64,000 bases of DNA, from contig OZ234498.1 of the NCBI GenBank assembly GCA_965153455.1, forward strand, positions 6,758,001-6,822,000. The letters run 5' to 3'. Numbering within the stretch: position 1 is the first letter of the stretch; each line of letters begins with the position of its first letter. The notes under the pieces are model-generated. The model searched no databases. It was not told where the DNA came from and worked only from the letters and a program-made list of their open reading frames with translations. This document shows positions 1-12,402 of this stretch, piece after piece. The position numbers and the translations under genes were made by a program. The stretch comes from Sphagnum compactum. Its lineage: Eukaryota > Bryophyta > Sphagnopsida > Sphagnales.

Positions 1-646
1 TTTGGTTTCAATTCAAACCAAATTGCATTGAACATTTTCATAATCAACCAAATTATGAAAATGAAATTTTGGCATGTTAATTTGCTGTTTCATATTCATG
101 TAAGTGGGTTGGTGAAAGGAATGAAGGAGTTAGGCTTGGACTTCCATATGGAATGTTTTCAGAATTGTCAAGTTGACGACCATACTATTGGACCATACAT
201 GTTTCACTTATACTAGCTCTGATTATCATTGCCATTGGAATATATGATGATTTCAGAAATGTTTTCCTCAAAGTATGGCAACTTTGTTGCACTATTTCCA
301 CAGAAGTCCTTTGTATTATGCGCATTTTCTTTTGCCAAGTGGTGAAAATTTGCCAAAGAAAAAATGCTGATTAGATCACTAATCTCTAACCAGAGCCCTA
401 AAAACCACAACCTAGAAGCTGCTAGTGGGATGGTTTTTCTTTGACTTGAGCGAAATTAGTTGCTGTTGGAGGCTAATTGGCATTGCTGCTTTTGCTTTCT
501 GAAGAATCGGTCAAAGAGCATTGGCAGCCGAGACAATTGCTGTGCTATTTTGTGTGTTGTAGTGCTCTCTTGAGAGTGGGTATGGGTTGGAGGGGAGGAT
601 GGCGAGGAAAGAGAGCTGTGTATTGAGAAAAACCTGCAACACAAAG
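1..646. other. Intergenic, no gene recognised
   Basis: Short open frames occur on both strands, but none carries a recognisable domain or splice context. The segment looks like ordinary AT-rich plant intergenic DNA. Confidence 0.5.
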
Positions 647-851
647 TTTTCAATCTTCCTTCAATCCCTTGTCAATCTCACAGGATGAACCATCTTCTAC
701 ATTCAAGTCCAAAGTTTGTGGGAAGATTTTGAATTTCACTTTTTATTTGAAAGTTTGTACTGAAATTTTCAATCTTCTCTCAATTCCTTGTCAAACTCGA
801 TGACCCATCCTCTGCATTTAAGTCCAAAGTTTGTGGGAAGCTTCTGAACTC
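647..851 (+). repeat. Imperfect tandem duplication, ~119-bp spacing
   Basis: The block starting TTTTCAATCTTC at 647 recurs at 766. Both copies continue through a CCTTGTCAA segment, a CCATC(T)TCT segment and AAGTCCAAAGTTTGTGGGAAG in the same order. The copies differ by scattered substitutions and small indels, so this is an old local duplication. No coding role is visible. Confidence 0.75.
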
Positions 852-2699
852 TTAAAATCTTAAAATCTAGTTGTGTATTTGATTGCATTTAGCTCTTTGT
901 TTCGGTGGAGTTATCTAAGGCACCACCCAAAGAGGTGACATTTTGATCAAAGTACAGCATCAAGGTGATTACTTGCTGTACACATGGTGTTATTGTAATT
1001 TGTGTCTCTATGAGGAACTTGGAAGGTGAAGGGTCTGAAACCACTTACACGAATTTGCAGAGTTCAAACTTTGCAAGGGAGGTGGACTGTGGGACTGTCA
1101 AGTTGAGGAGCAAAGGCCAGCCAGTAAACTTTTGATTTGGTGATTGTCCTAGTCCAGTCCCCTTTGTACAAATGAATGCTAGGCAGGCTGCCTGGTTGGG
1201 GCCAAAGGAACATTAGTTCTTTCAGTCCTTTGCCTTACCTGGCCAGACTGGCTGGAGGATGTTAAGTAGAAGGATCTAGTCGCATAATCCACGAGTACTG
1301 AGGAATTGCAGACTTCTGGAAAAAACATGCACCAGGCTCTCAAATGAATTGGAGAATTCCTAGATTTCAAATGAACAAAACTTGCAGTGGTCTCAATCTT
1401 AAATATAAGATTGCATTTCACGGAGCATGTACTTTGATCAAATGGGATACTTGCAGATTACGCTGCAAGATCTCCATTTGGCTCAAAACTTCAAAATTTA
1501 TTTAAATTTGCCTCTACCATCAACAGCTCACCTACTTGTGTCTTTTGCTCAATGACACAAGTTCCAAATTATTATAATATTATTATTCCCTTTCAACCTT
1601 TGAGGTTGTTGGCTGTTTAAATCTTTTGATGATGGTAAGGCTAAAAATATCTCTGCCCTTGCTTGTGCTAAACCCTCCTCCAGTCCTTTCCCAGCTAGCA
1701 TGATCTAGCTCGTTCTATGATTTGCATCATGCATGACATATCTTTGTTGAATCCTGCAAAACTGGCTTCCAGCCAAATTTGCAGATTGCCAAGCACAGCT
1801 ACAATCAGAATCCTCATATCCTTGAATGCAGTGGGAGAGAATCCTGCCACCAGAAAAAATATGCTGGCCTGTGAGAAGAGGTTCAGAAGCCAAAACCTTC
1901 CACCAAGGCCAGCTGACAATCAATATAGCAACAACTCTCCTGTCTCTGGTGGAAATGGTTGGAGCAAATGGTGAACACAAAGGTTCCATAATTGCCTAAC
2001 TGGATTAACTGGCCATGTCGGGTGGTGGTTTAGTATGAATTGACATGAATTTGGAAGTTTGCTTCTTTGCAAAGCTCCGGAAAGCCCAGCCAAAACTGGC
2101 TTTTGCCAACAAGAAAAGAAGACACCAAATTAACACAGGAAAATCCACATGATCCAATTAGCTGAAACCCAATTATTACAAGAGCAAAGTGAAGAGATGA
2201 TATCAGAAATTGGGAATAAAATTAGAGTTTTCCTTAAACTCATCCTGTCTTCACCCTGTTTTTGGGCCTCTTTTCACCCCCTATCCCCTCTTTGGGTATG
2301 AAGTGCTCAAACTCAGCATTTAATGCACAAGGTTTGAGGTAATTGTAGTAGTTGTACATGTAGGAGCAGTGAAAATAGATGTAGCAGCAATGGAGGCGCT
2401 CAGGAAAAAGGAAAGAGGGGGTGGTCAAAACAGGATGAAACTCAGTTTGGCACAAAAAGTGGTGCATTTCTGAGTTTGACCTCCCGTTGAAGGCTAATGT
2501 ACTTTTTTGCAGGTTTTTTTTTACCTGGATTTTGTTGTTGTTCCCAATCTGTTCCCCAATTTGTCCTCAATAGCACCTCACTTTGTCCCATCTGCTTTGC
2601 CCTAACGTTCTGCTCTTGTAACCTGTTTCCTACTCAGCCCAAAGGAGGAGACACATGATATATCTATTTTGGGATTGTCTAAAGTTTAATTAAATTACA
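852..2699. other. Intergenic, no gene recognised
   Basis: The most open stretch is 1,695-1,989, where three frames on both strands are open at once. None gives a recognisable protein, and the simultaneous openness suggests a chance effect of composition. Confidence 0.45.
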
Positions 2700-3240
2700 C
2701 TACCATGGGCCAATGGAAGATGGCCCATCACAAAGAAAAAAATTGAACTTTGGGGCCCCCACAACCAATTAATATTGGTCACACTAGTTCATATTAATTG
2801 TTGGGTCGTGCCTTCCAAGTTCAGAATTTTAAAATGAAAATGAGTCTCTTTGAGGGACCCATCATAAAAACGAGTTGCAACATAAAAATATTCACTCCAA
2901 ACATAGATGCATGTAAGTCCCAATGTTGGCCACTTATATAGGTTCCAGGAGGAGAACTTTGGGCATATGGGAAAAAGTGAGGTGCTATTGGGAACATATG
3001 AGGAACACATTGGGAACAACACCCCCCCCCCGCCCCAAGAAAAGAAAAGAAAAGAAAAGAAAATTGGGTCTATTTGGTGCATGCTGCAAGTAAAATGATT
3101 TGGAAAGTATTGTTATTAGGTACCAAAATGGCTAGTTGGGCATATTAGGGGATGCAACTTGTAACAAGTTTGATGGGTGCAAAGAATAAAATAAATAGTG
3201 GGCCAAATTGGATTTTGCACCAAAATTGGTCACAAAACCA
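2700..3240 (+). repeat. Dispersed repeat family B, copy 1, with C-run and AAAAG microsatellite
   Basis: It shares with 16,230-16,660 the phrases AAGTGAGGTGCTATTGGGAAC and GGGAACA...CATTGGGAAC, and an upstream block around GGCCCATCA and AACTTTGGG. A C10 run at about 3,022-3,031 is followed by an (AAAAG)n tract at about 3,038-3,063. No coding capacity. A third copy lies inverted at 44,390-44,640. Confidence 0.65.
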
Positions 3241-4184
3241 GTTTAGTCCCATGTCTTGTTTTTGCATGGAGTTGAAACTTTCATGAGAAGGCTCTTGTTT
3301 TCAAACATTTCACATGTGTGATATGTGTGTGCAAGGTTTTCGATACCTTAAGTGAGTTTTTGAAAACAACCTTGTATTTGAGAATGGAGGTTTTTGAAAA
3401 CACTTTTGTTTTCATGAACACGAGTTGTTTCCAAAGTGGAATGTGAGTGAATAGAGGTTTTCAAATGGCAGTTTTTGCAAAGAGGGATTTTTGCAACGAT
3501 TTTCGAGTGATGGTTTGTTGAATTGAGTTTTTTGACAAGAGGTTCTCAACAATAGACGTTGTCAAATGGAGGTTTTCAATGAAAAGTGTGGAGAAACTCA
3601 AGTGTAAGGTGTTTCATCAAACCAATTGGAGTTGCACAAAGGAGTTTCTTGAGTTCTAGAGGTGAGGATTAGCTTTAGCTTCGAGCCTTTCAATCTCCAT
3701 TTCAAATTAGGGTGTTAGTAGAGAATTATTTAGAATGCAATTAAGTTTTTTACAATTGTCATTGTTCATGGCTTATCCTTTGTAGGGTTTTCCTTTTTTT
3801 CTTTGGGTCACAACCTATTTGAGATTTTTCATATGTAGACTACCACTTGGTGTGGGATGCATTTGAATTTTTTTGAACATGCATGATACCTTCAATTTAT
3901 CACAAAAAAAATATACCTAAGCAATTTCGTGGAGAAAACCTTGAATTTGAAATCCAATGTTTGAGTATTTGCTTGCATGCAAGTGAGATCTTGGAATGTG
4001 CTTATGATTCAAACATGAAATTGTATGATGACTCTAGCATAGGGTTAGAAACCCTTAGATAACATGAATTGTTAGTTGCAATTGACAAGTAAATTTAAAA
4101 ACTCATTTTGTGTAGACCTCATGGTGTATTATATAACCTCTATTTTGTGTTACTTGGACACTTTTACTTTGAAAGACCCTTATT
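3241..4184. other. Intergenic; short GTTTTCAAA-like motifs
   Basis: Short phrases such as GAGGTTTTCAA and GTTTTTGAAAAC recur at irregular intervals between about 3,300 and 3,600. They look like a decayed simple repeat. Nothing coding is recognised. Confidence 0.4.
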
Positions 4185-4780
4185 ATTGGGCTTTGTAATT
4201 AATTTATTCCATGAATAGATCTAAGTGTGAATTTTGTGATTATCTTGGAAATTTTGGAAATTTTGTAGAGATAGGGTGGGTTTGGTGATTAAATTTGAAG
4301 TTCTTCAAACCCATTTTGGACTTTAGAAGGATGTAGAAGCTCCACATACCACATTTGTGCTTAAATTGATTAAATTTGAACATTTGTAAATGTCAAATTG
4401 GACTTGTGATTATGTTGGAATTGAAAGTACAACCTAGGTGGCCTTTGTGATTGGTTTGAACATTTGCAAAAGGTCTCAATACGGGCTTGGTGGTTTTGTT
4501 TGACATTCCTAAAAGCATATTTGGCCTTTGTGATTGAATTATATGTAAACCTCAAATTGGGTTTGTGATTATGTTGGAATTAAAAATTAGATACTAGGTG
4601 GTCTTTGTGATTATGTTTGAACATCTATAGACCTTAATTGGGCTTGGTGGTAATCTTGGAATCTCATAAGAGCTCGTGTTTCTAATCACATTTGAACATA
4701 TTCAAACCTAGGATTGGCTTGCGATTATGTTGGAATTCAATGCACATGTTAAGAGGATGAAAACATGAAATAAGGAGCCA
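4185..4780 (+). repeat. Degenerate upstream part of the TTATGTTGGAA repeat
   Basis: Phrases such as TTTGTGATTATGTTGGAAT, ATTGGGCTTGGTGG and TTGAACATTT recur with irregular spacing. They are the same words that build the regular array at 5,410-6,010, so this is probably an older, diverged part of the same satellite-like repeat. Confidence 0.6.
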
Positions 4781-5409
4781 CAAAGGGTGTGTAGAATGCT
4801 TTAAAAATGTTTTTTGTATCTTTGAAAAATCACCATGGGAACATTACATATCAAAAAAATTAGTTTTATTATTGGAATAATTTTTTTCACTTTCAAGGTT
4901 GCAACCACAAAATTCTCATGCAAATTCATTATGTTTCAAGACTTCTTTTATATGTTTAAAGCCCTCAATACAAATTTGTGGACATGTGTTTTTTGTGCTT
5001 CAAAAGTTTTTTGTCATTATTGAATGTGCACCAATTGTTTTCAATTAAAAAAAACTTTAATATACTTCACAAGAAAGGTTCCATGCATTCAAACCATTCA
5101 AAAATCTTTCACAAATGCACCTTTTGAATTTTGATACTTAAACATCCTTAATTACCATTATAGTTCCAAATTTGTGATCATGGTTTGAAGCAAAGTTTTA
5201 CATTTGATTATAATGTAGGACTTGATGCAAAAATAAATAAATAATCTTGTTACAATTCATATTTGGTTTCAAAATTGATATTTAGTTTGAACAAATGTGC
5301 AAAAAATGCATTTAAAACTAATATAAAAAGGCCACATGGAAAATTTAATCCTTGGAATGGACTTTAACCATAGTGCTCCCAACTTTTATTTCATGCTTTC
5401 ACCCAAGAT
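4781..5409. other. AT-rich spacer between two repeat blocks
   Basis: No regular repeat and no recognisable coding sequence are visible here. Confidence 0.4.
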
Positions 5410-6010
5410 GCTTTGTGATTAAGTTTGAACATTTAAAGACCATGTATTAGCAAAGGTGATTAAGTCTGAAGCTTTGCAAACCCTAGGTGGCCATTGTGAT
5501 TATGTTGGAAGCTTTTATGACCCCAATTGGGATTTCTAATTAAGTTGGAAGTTTTATCAGACCTAAGAATATTAACCGTACTAGTTATGTTTGAAGTTCT
5601 ACAAAATTTGATTGGGGTTTTCCATTATGTTGAAAACTATGCAAACCTCAAATTGGGCATAATGGTTATGTTTGAAACTTTGCAAACCCTAATTGAGGTT
5701 GGTGACTATGTTGGAAGTTCTACAAACCTCAATTTGGGCTTGGTGATTATGTTTGAAGCTTTGCAGACCTTAAATGGGGTTTATGATTATCTTGGAAACT
5801 TTATAGACCTCAAATTAGGCCTGATGATTATGTTTGAACCTTTGCAAACTTTAATTGGGATTTGTGATTATGTTGGAAGTTTTATAGACTTTAAATTAAG
5901 CTTGGTGGTTATGTTTGAAGGTTTGCAACCTTAATTGGGGTTTGTGTTTATGTTGGAAACTCTATAGACTTCAAATTAAGCTTGGTGATTGAATTTGAAG
6001 CTCTTCAAGG
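5410..6010 (+). repeat. 81-bp tandem repeat (minisatellite)
   Basis: The word ATGTTTGAA begins at 5,587, 5,668, 5,749, 5,830 and 5,911, exactly 81 bp apart. Each unit is itself two related halves of about 40 bp, one containing TTATGTTTGAAG and the other TTATGTTGGAAG. Because 81 is a multiple of three, one frame stays open from 5,527 to 5,934 and reads as a 27-residue protein repeat. No start context, domain or splice signal supports a gene. Confidence 0.85.
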
Positions 6011-9000
6011 GTGTATGTACTTTAAGGTGGCTCACTTTTAGAAAAAAAACAAGAGTCCACAAAAGTCCATTCTACAGTGTTAACTTTTTGAAATTTTTTG
6101 GTACCATGGGTTCAATGGTAAAAAGGTTCATATATCAAAAGTAATAAAGTTCATATTAATAGGAGCCCACCTACATATTCCAAATACATATACCTCTAGA
6201 AAATGATATTTGAAATTTGAGAAAAAAACAACTATGTTAGAGACTTAGGAAAATATGGCTCAATTTTAACCATTCAAAAGTCCTTAGTTAAAGTTTGATT
6301 ATGATTTTTGATGAAAGACTTTAACACAAAAGTTTATTATTTGATGTCACACCATATATTGAATCCCTATAGATAATTTGGAATAGAATTCAATATGAAC
6401 ATTTTTATTTTCTACCATTTCAATCTATCGACCAATTCATATTTTTGTACTTTAAAAGTCCATTGTGAAAAGTGGGTGTACTTTTATTGAAAAATAATTA
6501 CATAAATATTTTCATAATCAGATTGTTAATGTACAATCAATTTCAAATTCTCAATTTGATAAGTTTTATTATTCATTATAGGCATCCAAAGAAAGGGCAC
6601 TCTACAAAAGTGGGCATCGTGACTCAAAGGTGAGGCACTTTAATGTGCATTCACCCTCAAACCCTCTTTGGCCTTTGTGATTATCTTTTCATAAACTTAT
6701 GTTTTGTGCATTGACCCTTATGCATGGGAAGATTCTTTTTGGATTTTGGATTCTAGAGAGTTGTGTTTACAGAAAACCACGTTTCCAAATAGCCCTAAAC
6801 CTAAAATTATGGTTCTAAAAGCTATATTTCCAAAAAGTTATGCATCCAAATAATTAGAATCCAAAGAGTTTTTGTGTGTATAAAGATAATGTTTATTTTG
6901 CACTTTTAAGTATAGAACTTTGTGTGGAATTAGCTTTAAATGTGGCATGTCAAATCATGTATAGTCCTTTGTGGTGGTGCAAGGGAGTTTGATTGACCTA
7001 GATGCAAAATGTGAATTTGTGAATAGTCAACTGATGGTGAAGTGGCATGGAAGGAAAAAAACTCCACAAATGATTGTGGAATCCCTCCATTTGAGCACCA
7101 CGGCTACAAGTTACGACCATCATTTTGTCATGTATTCAAGATACAAAAAGTAAGTGACTTAGTTGATACTTATCATTGTGTGGAAGGTGATATATGGTGA
7201 ATGTAAAGAGGCTTATTTTGACAATCCATTCCAAGAGGACACTTTGAAAGATCTCGAGATGTTTTGAAAGAATTGAAGATTGGGGTATCAAATGAGAAGG
7301 CGAATGAAAAAGTGGCGCTACAAAATGTATAGGTGTTGACATAATTAAAAACAATGGATGGACATGCCACTTAAAATGTTCTCGAATGGTGGCAAAATTT
7401 GATATATGGTACACCTACCCCCTCCATAACAATGGCCTTTATTACATTCAATCAAGATTATTCATGAACCATCTAAACATTGTTAATAGATGTAGCATGA
7501 CATGAATAGTTGACATTGAAGGAAAATATTCTTAAAACCATAATTTACAAGTCACCAAATTTTCAAAAATAATTCATATGACCCAAAAAGATGTTGCATT
7601 ATTTTATTAAGTAAAGGTATATTTTTAAAAAAATTCATAAATATATCATAAAAAAATGTGAAAACCTTTTAGGGTCCATTAAATAACAAAAATATTGGTT
7701 ATAAACACATTGCCATGCTTTTGCATCCCATGTTTTTGTTGTCATCATCTCTTACTTTGAATTATAAGAACATAATACATAATGAAGGGATTAATACATA
7801 GAAATTATAAGGGTCTATAAATGCATCAATTTTGAAGTCATAAAATTTACAAATCTAAGAAATGGTTACCAAATAATTGACTCCTAAAAAAAGAATGCAC
7901 TTTACATAGTTATAATCATGTTGTCATGTTTCATGTAGAGGATGAATTGGAGTAGTTATTATTTTGGGCTCAACTTAGGTGGTCACCTAATCACAATGTG
8001 AGTTTCACTAGTGGATTTCACATGTGCCTAGATGTTAAGGACCATTATTATTATTAATTCATTAAAATTGTGACAAAGTGAAATTTGTTAAAGTCTTGAA
8101 CAAATTTGGAGATTCTCACATTGTAGTGAGCATGTTTCAAACACAAACATTTCAATTGACCAACTACCTAACATTTGCTTCCAATTTATTTGCATTGAAC
8201 ATGTTTCTTGTGCCAACAATCATAAAATTTGCAAGTAGAACATGATCTAATGCTATTTATGTATGGCTTTAGACATCTCCTAAAGTTAGAAACATCACCC
8301 ATGGAAGAAAATGTTTGAATCACAAAAAAAGCCATGGAGCATAAGAAGAAATGAAAAATTGTAAAATCAATATTGAAACTAAACTTAGAAAAATTGTTAA
8401 AGTTAACCTTAAAACAAAACTTAAATACCTTTATTAAAAAAAAAGAAACAATGAAAAACCTACACAAAGAAAATCAAGAATAAATTTTTAAAAAAAGAAA
8501 AAAAAGGAAAAAAAGAGAAAAACCTAAAAAATTAAAATAGTAAAAAATGAAAAACCCTTAAAAAAATGAAGAGCCTTAGCTAAAAGTTAAAATGAGAAGA
8601 GATGTCACAAATGAAAATGCAATGCTTTGATAAAACCTAAAAATAAACAAAGTGAGAAAAACTTTTGTGTGAAAATGAACAATACAATGAAAAGATGTCC
8701 CATAAGTGAAAATTGAAAATTAAAAGTAAAAAGTGGGAGGATTGTGATTTATATAGTTCCATGGTAGAAAACCCTAAAAGTCATCCTAGTTAATTCATAC
8801 CCCAATCCTTAAGAAATAGTTTGTAATGGAAACCCCAAAATAGATGCCAAAAGTGCAAATTAGTGCAAACCGTAAACAATCTATAAAATGGAAATCTCAA
8901 GAAATAAAATTTAAAAAAAACTCAAACTTTACTTAACCTTGTATTTTTAGAACTAGTCCTTAGTTTTCAGGTTTCATCCCCAAATTTGGTAATTTCAAAA

Positions 9001-9274
9001 AATTCAAAAACTAGGGATGAAACTCATCAAGGGATGGGATTTGGTGTGAAATTAATAATAACTTTATAGATAATTTTAATGAGTCAAAAGTCAAAACCAT
9101 GTTTGCTAGTATGAAAAGGGGGTTGTTTGAGAGACAATTATGTTAGGGATATAATAAAATTAGAGGTGTGTGTGTTAAAAGCTCCAAATTTTTATTACCA
9201 ATCCCATTTAATTTGCATGTCTTTTATGTGGGCCACATGCAAAATGCATGTAATATTTAACTATTAGTTCACTA
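6011..9274. other. AT-rich intergenic DNA, no gene recognised
   Basis: The segment is very A-rich in places, especially 8,480-8,620. The short frame at 6,971-7,153 (+) has no recognisable domain. It may hold old transposon debris, but no diagnostic motif was seen. Confidence 0.45.
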
Positions 9275-9550
9275 AAACAACTCTTCAAAACAATCCAAGG
9301 CACCAATTTAATCAATTTCATTGGTCACTATCACAAACTTTTTCTTCAGACTTGGGCACATGCCTATGATTCTATTACAATATTTAAGTGCTATCTAAGG
9401 GTTGTTTTATTGAAAAAAATTCCTCAAAACAATTGAAGGCTCCCATTCTAATGATCTCATTGGCCATGTCAATTTTTTTTCACACTATGCACAAGCTTAC
9501 TTCATAAACCATGTATATTTCATATATTTTTGCAATAATATTATAAGCCT
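9275..9550 (+). repeat. Weak tandem duplication, ~139-bp spacing
   Basis: TTCAAAACAATCCAAGG at about 9,285 is echoed by CTCAAAACAATTGAAGG at about 9,423. Both are followed by a CATTGG(T/C)CA segment and a short polyT tract. The copies are diverged. Confidence 0.45.
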
Positions 9551-11503
9551 TGTCTATATGTAATTAAGGTTAACAAAGTTTTACAGAGAAAACCATTGTT
9601 GAAACCCTACAAAGTTTTATTAATAAAAACACCGTAGATTTAAAAAATGGACAAAGGAGTAAGAAAAAGAAAAAGGGAGAAGTTACAGGATGTCAAGTTA
9701 GCTCAAAATAGATGTCAAATTCTCTCCATGTCCAAAACCAATCGCCTATGGTAGGTCAGCCATATTTCTCCATGTCAAAAATTGACGGCTTGTAGTAGGT
9801 TGGCCATGGTGATGGGAGGTGTGTTTTGAAGGGGTGGAAGATGGGAAGTAATTAAGCATATGGCTATCATTTGACTTAAGATGGAGGATGCTTGCATCCT
9901 TTGCAATGTGATTGAAACTTTTTGATGAAAAAAAATGACCAAGACAAAAAGATGAAAGCCTTCTGGCACTTTCAAGCTCCAAATGGGATTGGCATAATCG
10001 TGTAAAACACATCGGCCTGTTTGTGTAAATAGCCAAATACTTCAATTGTTAAAGGGAGGAATTGATTAATTGGGTGTTGGTTGCGAGAACTCTTTTTTTG
10101 GCTTGAATCACATTGGAAGAGGCAAATCCTTGAATTGTGCAAGATCAGGGAAGTAAATTTGTTCTCGTTGGGTTGACAATGACAACATCGATTTAGGTGC
10201 GAATGCCATCTTTGGTGAACATAACGTTGACTTGATGACAAAACTAGTTGAATGTGGTTGAAGGAAGCACATGCAATTTTCTTTTCCCACATGAAAGCCA
10301 ACATCTTGCACAATGACGACAAAGGTGTTGTGAACTACATCATGGGTTCTAGTGTGTTCGTTACCATGAATGCCACGTAAGAGGGGATACCCATAGGGTC
10401 AATGGGATGTGTGCACACGCATCAAGGGAAACCCACAATTGAGAGATGGGGTAGTCCAAGTCATATACAAAGTGTTCTGAAAAAAATTGGGGAATATAAT
10501 TGAAAGGTTAAGAAGACTAGTCGAGCTGTAGTCAAGCGCCCACCCCTAGTCCAAAACATGATAAAATTCAAGCACGATGGGCCTTAAATATTTTGTTGGA
10601 GAGCATGTTGGAAAGGGTGTGATAGAGTAGACACTCCAGGATAGAATCTTGAAGTTGAATTATTTGTTACTCAATGAGTTGTTCAAATGGAGGAAGACAT
10701 GCATGGGCTAGGGGCGATAAAAGATCACATGTTACCTTGAAGTGTTGTTGGAAAAGAAATGTGTTGTTGTCAAATTGTGCTAAGGCTTCAAGAAGGAAAA
10801 TATGTTGATCAACCATAAACCTAACAACTATGATTCAAACTATAAGGGCCCAATGCCTTCAATAGGCTGTTGGGGCGATGGTGAATGTCGGTATGAGGTC
10901 GATGCAATTGAAGGTTATTGAAAGAGAGGCTTGTTTATGGGCTAGAGGTCCTTTTGGGTTATCAAAGGATTTTGGACCCAAAATGCGTCCAAACACTTGA
11001 AAGAAGGAATAGTCAAAAGAAATAAGGGACTCTATGAAGGTGGAAGATGGAGGTGTGCATTGTAAGAGATACAATGGGTGTTGCATGAAACAATGAGTTA
11101 GAACTCCAAAGGCTAATTGAACATCACTCATTCTAGTGATAAGGTCCACATCTTAAACATATTTTAGCAAGGCATTTTTTATGAAGGATGAATGAAAGGT
11201 GAGGTGCCCAACGAAACCCCCAAGATTCTAATTCCTTTTGACGGTGTTGAAGTTCGGTGGCAAACTAGAAGGTGCCATGCTACGCATTTTTGAGGTTGGA
11301 TAGAAATACCTATCATACAAATTTGGTCTAAAAGTGTTCATATGTAAATGTTATAATTGAAAGGGGACCTATGATGTGAGCGTCATTTGTAATGGATGAA
11401 AATAAACCAAAAGGGAAATGATTAACTATAAAATGTACAACCCTCAAATGGGCTAAAGTGAATGGTGGCCCCCAAAGGATCACCTTGACAGGTTCCCATG
11501 GTG

Positions 11504-11508
11504 GATGG
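11504..11508. repeat. Target-site duplication GATGG (left)
   Basis: Five bases, GATGG, lie immediately before the TG that begins the solo LTR. The same five bases follow its terminal CA at 12,398-12,402. Confidence 0.85.
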
Positions 11509-12397
11509 TGTTGCACCCATAGCCTTGGGCTTGCGACCAAGGCAAAAAGGGTTACAAGGGCACAAGCCAGGAGTAGTGTGAGAGAGTGTGGGAATGAAGA
11601 CTCACACTCTGGAGTGAGCTCCCATTTTGGGAGTTGGAGTCCCGGTGGACTCCCGAACCTTCAGAGAGAGATCGCAGAGGTCAAAACACCTTGCATTGAG
11701 GAGTTCTTTATGTCATTAGAAAGCTATTGAAGTGTAGATGTCTAAAATGGGCTCGCATGACCCATTTGGGCATCTGCAACACAAGTTATGTCGAAAAGAA
11801 AGGCTAGGAGTCAAACTGGCAATTTGACTTCCGACCACAAAAAGTCGGGAATCGACCCGACTTCCGTGCGTGCAGGCGGCGTGCGACACACCATTGGAAA
11901 GCTCTCAACGAGAGCTATAACTTTGCTTCAGACCTCGTCCCGATTGGAGGTCTGAGCACGAAGTTATAGCCCTGCAAGTTTGTGAGAGTTCCAACTTTGG
12001 CAGTTTCGGGACTCCCGAAGGAGAGTCTCGGTACAAAAAACCATTTGGATGTGGGCCTTGTGGAGAGGTGCAGAGTATACTATATGGGGGAAGGTGCTGG
12101 CTTCCCTTGAGTTCGGGCCGTGGTGAGTTTTGTGAGTTCGTGGTTGCCCGTGGCTCGTCCTAGCACCAAAGGTGCCCCAACATTGTACTAACCAACGTGT
12201 TGGTTGGTTTGATGCAGATTTGAGTGAGTAAATAGATTGCTTGTCACTCTTCCTAGTCCCATCCCAGAGTTCCAGCATGCCCCTCTACCCCTTTAAAATG
12301 CTAAGAGCTAGGGAATGTGTCCTGAGCTTTTAACCTTTCCGCTGTTTTCCTACTTTAGATTCATCCCGAGTCTATCAAGGAGCTTGGGAGCGCGTCA
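11509..12397. mobile_element. Solo LTR inserted in the LINE relic
   Basis: An 889-bp element begins TGTTGCACCC and ends GCGCGTCA, and is flanked by a perfect 5-bp GATGG duplication. TG...CA ends and a 5-bp duplication are hallmarks of LTR retrotransposon integration. No internal coding region, primer-binding site or second LTR is present, so it is a solo LTR left by recombination between LTRs. It is clearly more GC- and CpG-rich than its surroundings. It holds a short hairpin, AGTCGGG...CCCGACT, near 11,845-11,865. Removing it with one GATGG copy rejoins the LINE frame on the - strand without a shift. Its orientation and family are not determined. Confidence 0.85.
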
Positions 12398-12402
12398 GAT
12401 GG
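12398..12402. repeat. Target-site duplication GATGG (right)
   Basis: This is the partner of the copy at 11,504-11,508, directly after the CA end of the solo LTR. Confidence 0.85.

Noticed and set aside
1695-1989. Three overlapping frames on both strands
   Set aside because: No recognisable protein, and simultaneous openness of opposing frames argues for composition rather than coding.
5527-5934. 135-codon frame on the + strand with 27-residue protein repeats
   Set aside because: It is produced by the 81-bp tandem repeat, whose period is a multiple of three; no gene signals.
11458-11730. 90-codon frame on the + strand
   Set aside because: It crosses the boundary between the LINE relic and the solo LTR, so it cannot be an ancestral gene.
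11820-11870. AGTCGGG...CCCGACT palindrome as a tRNA or terminator
   Set aside because: It is a single hairpin inside the solo LTR with no cloverleaf; bacterial-type terminators do not apply here.
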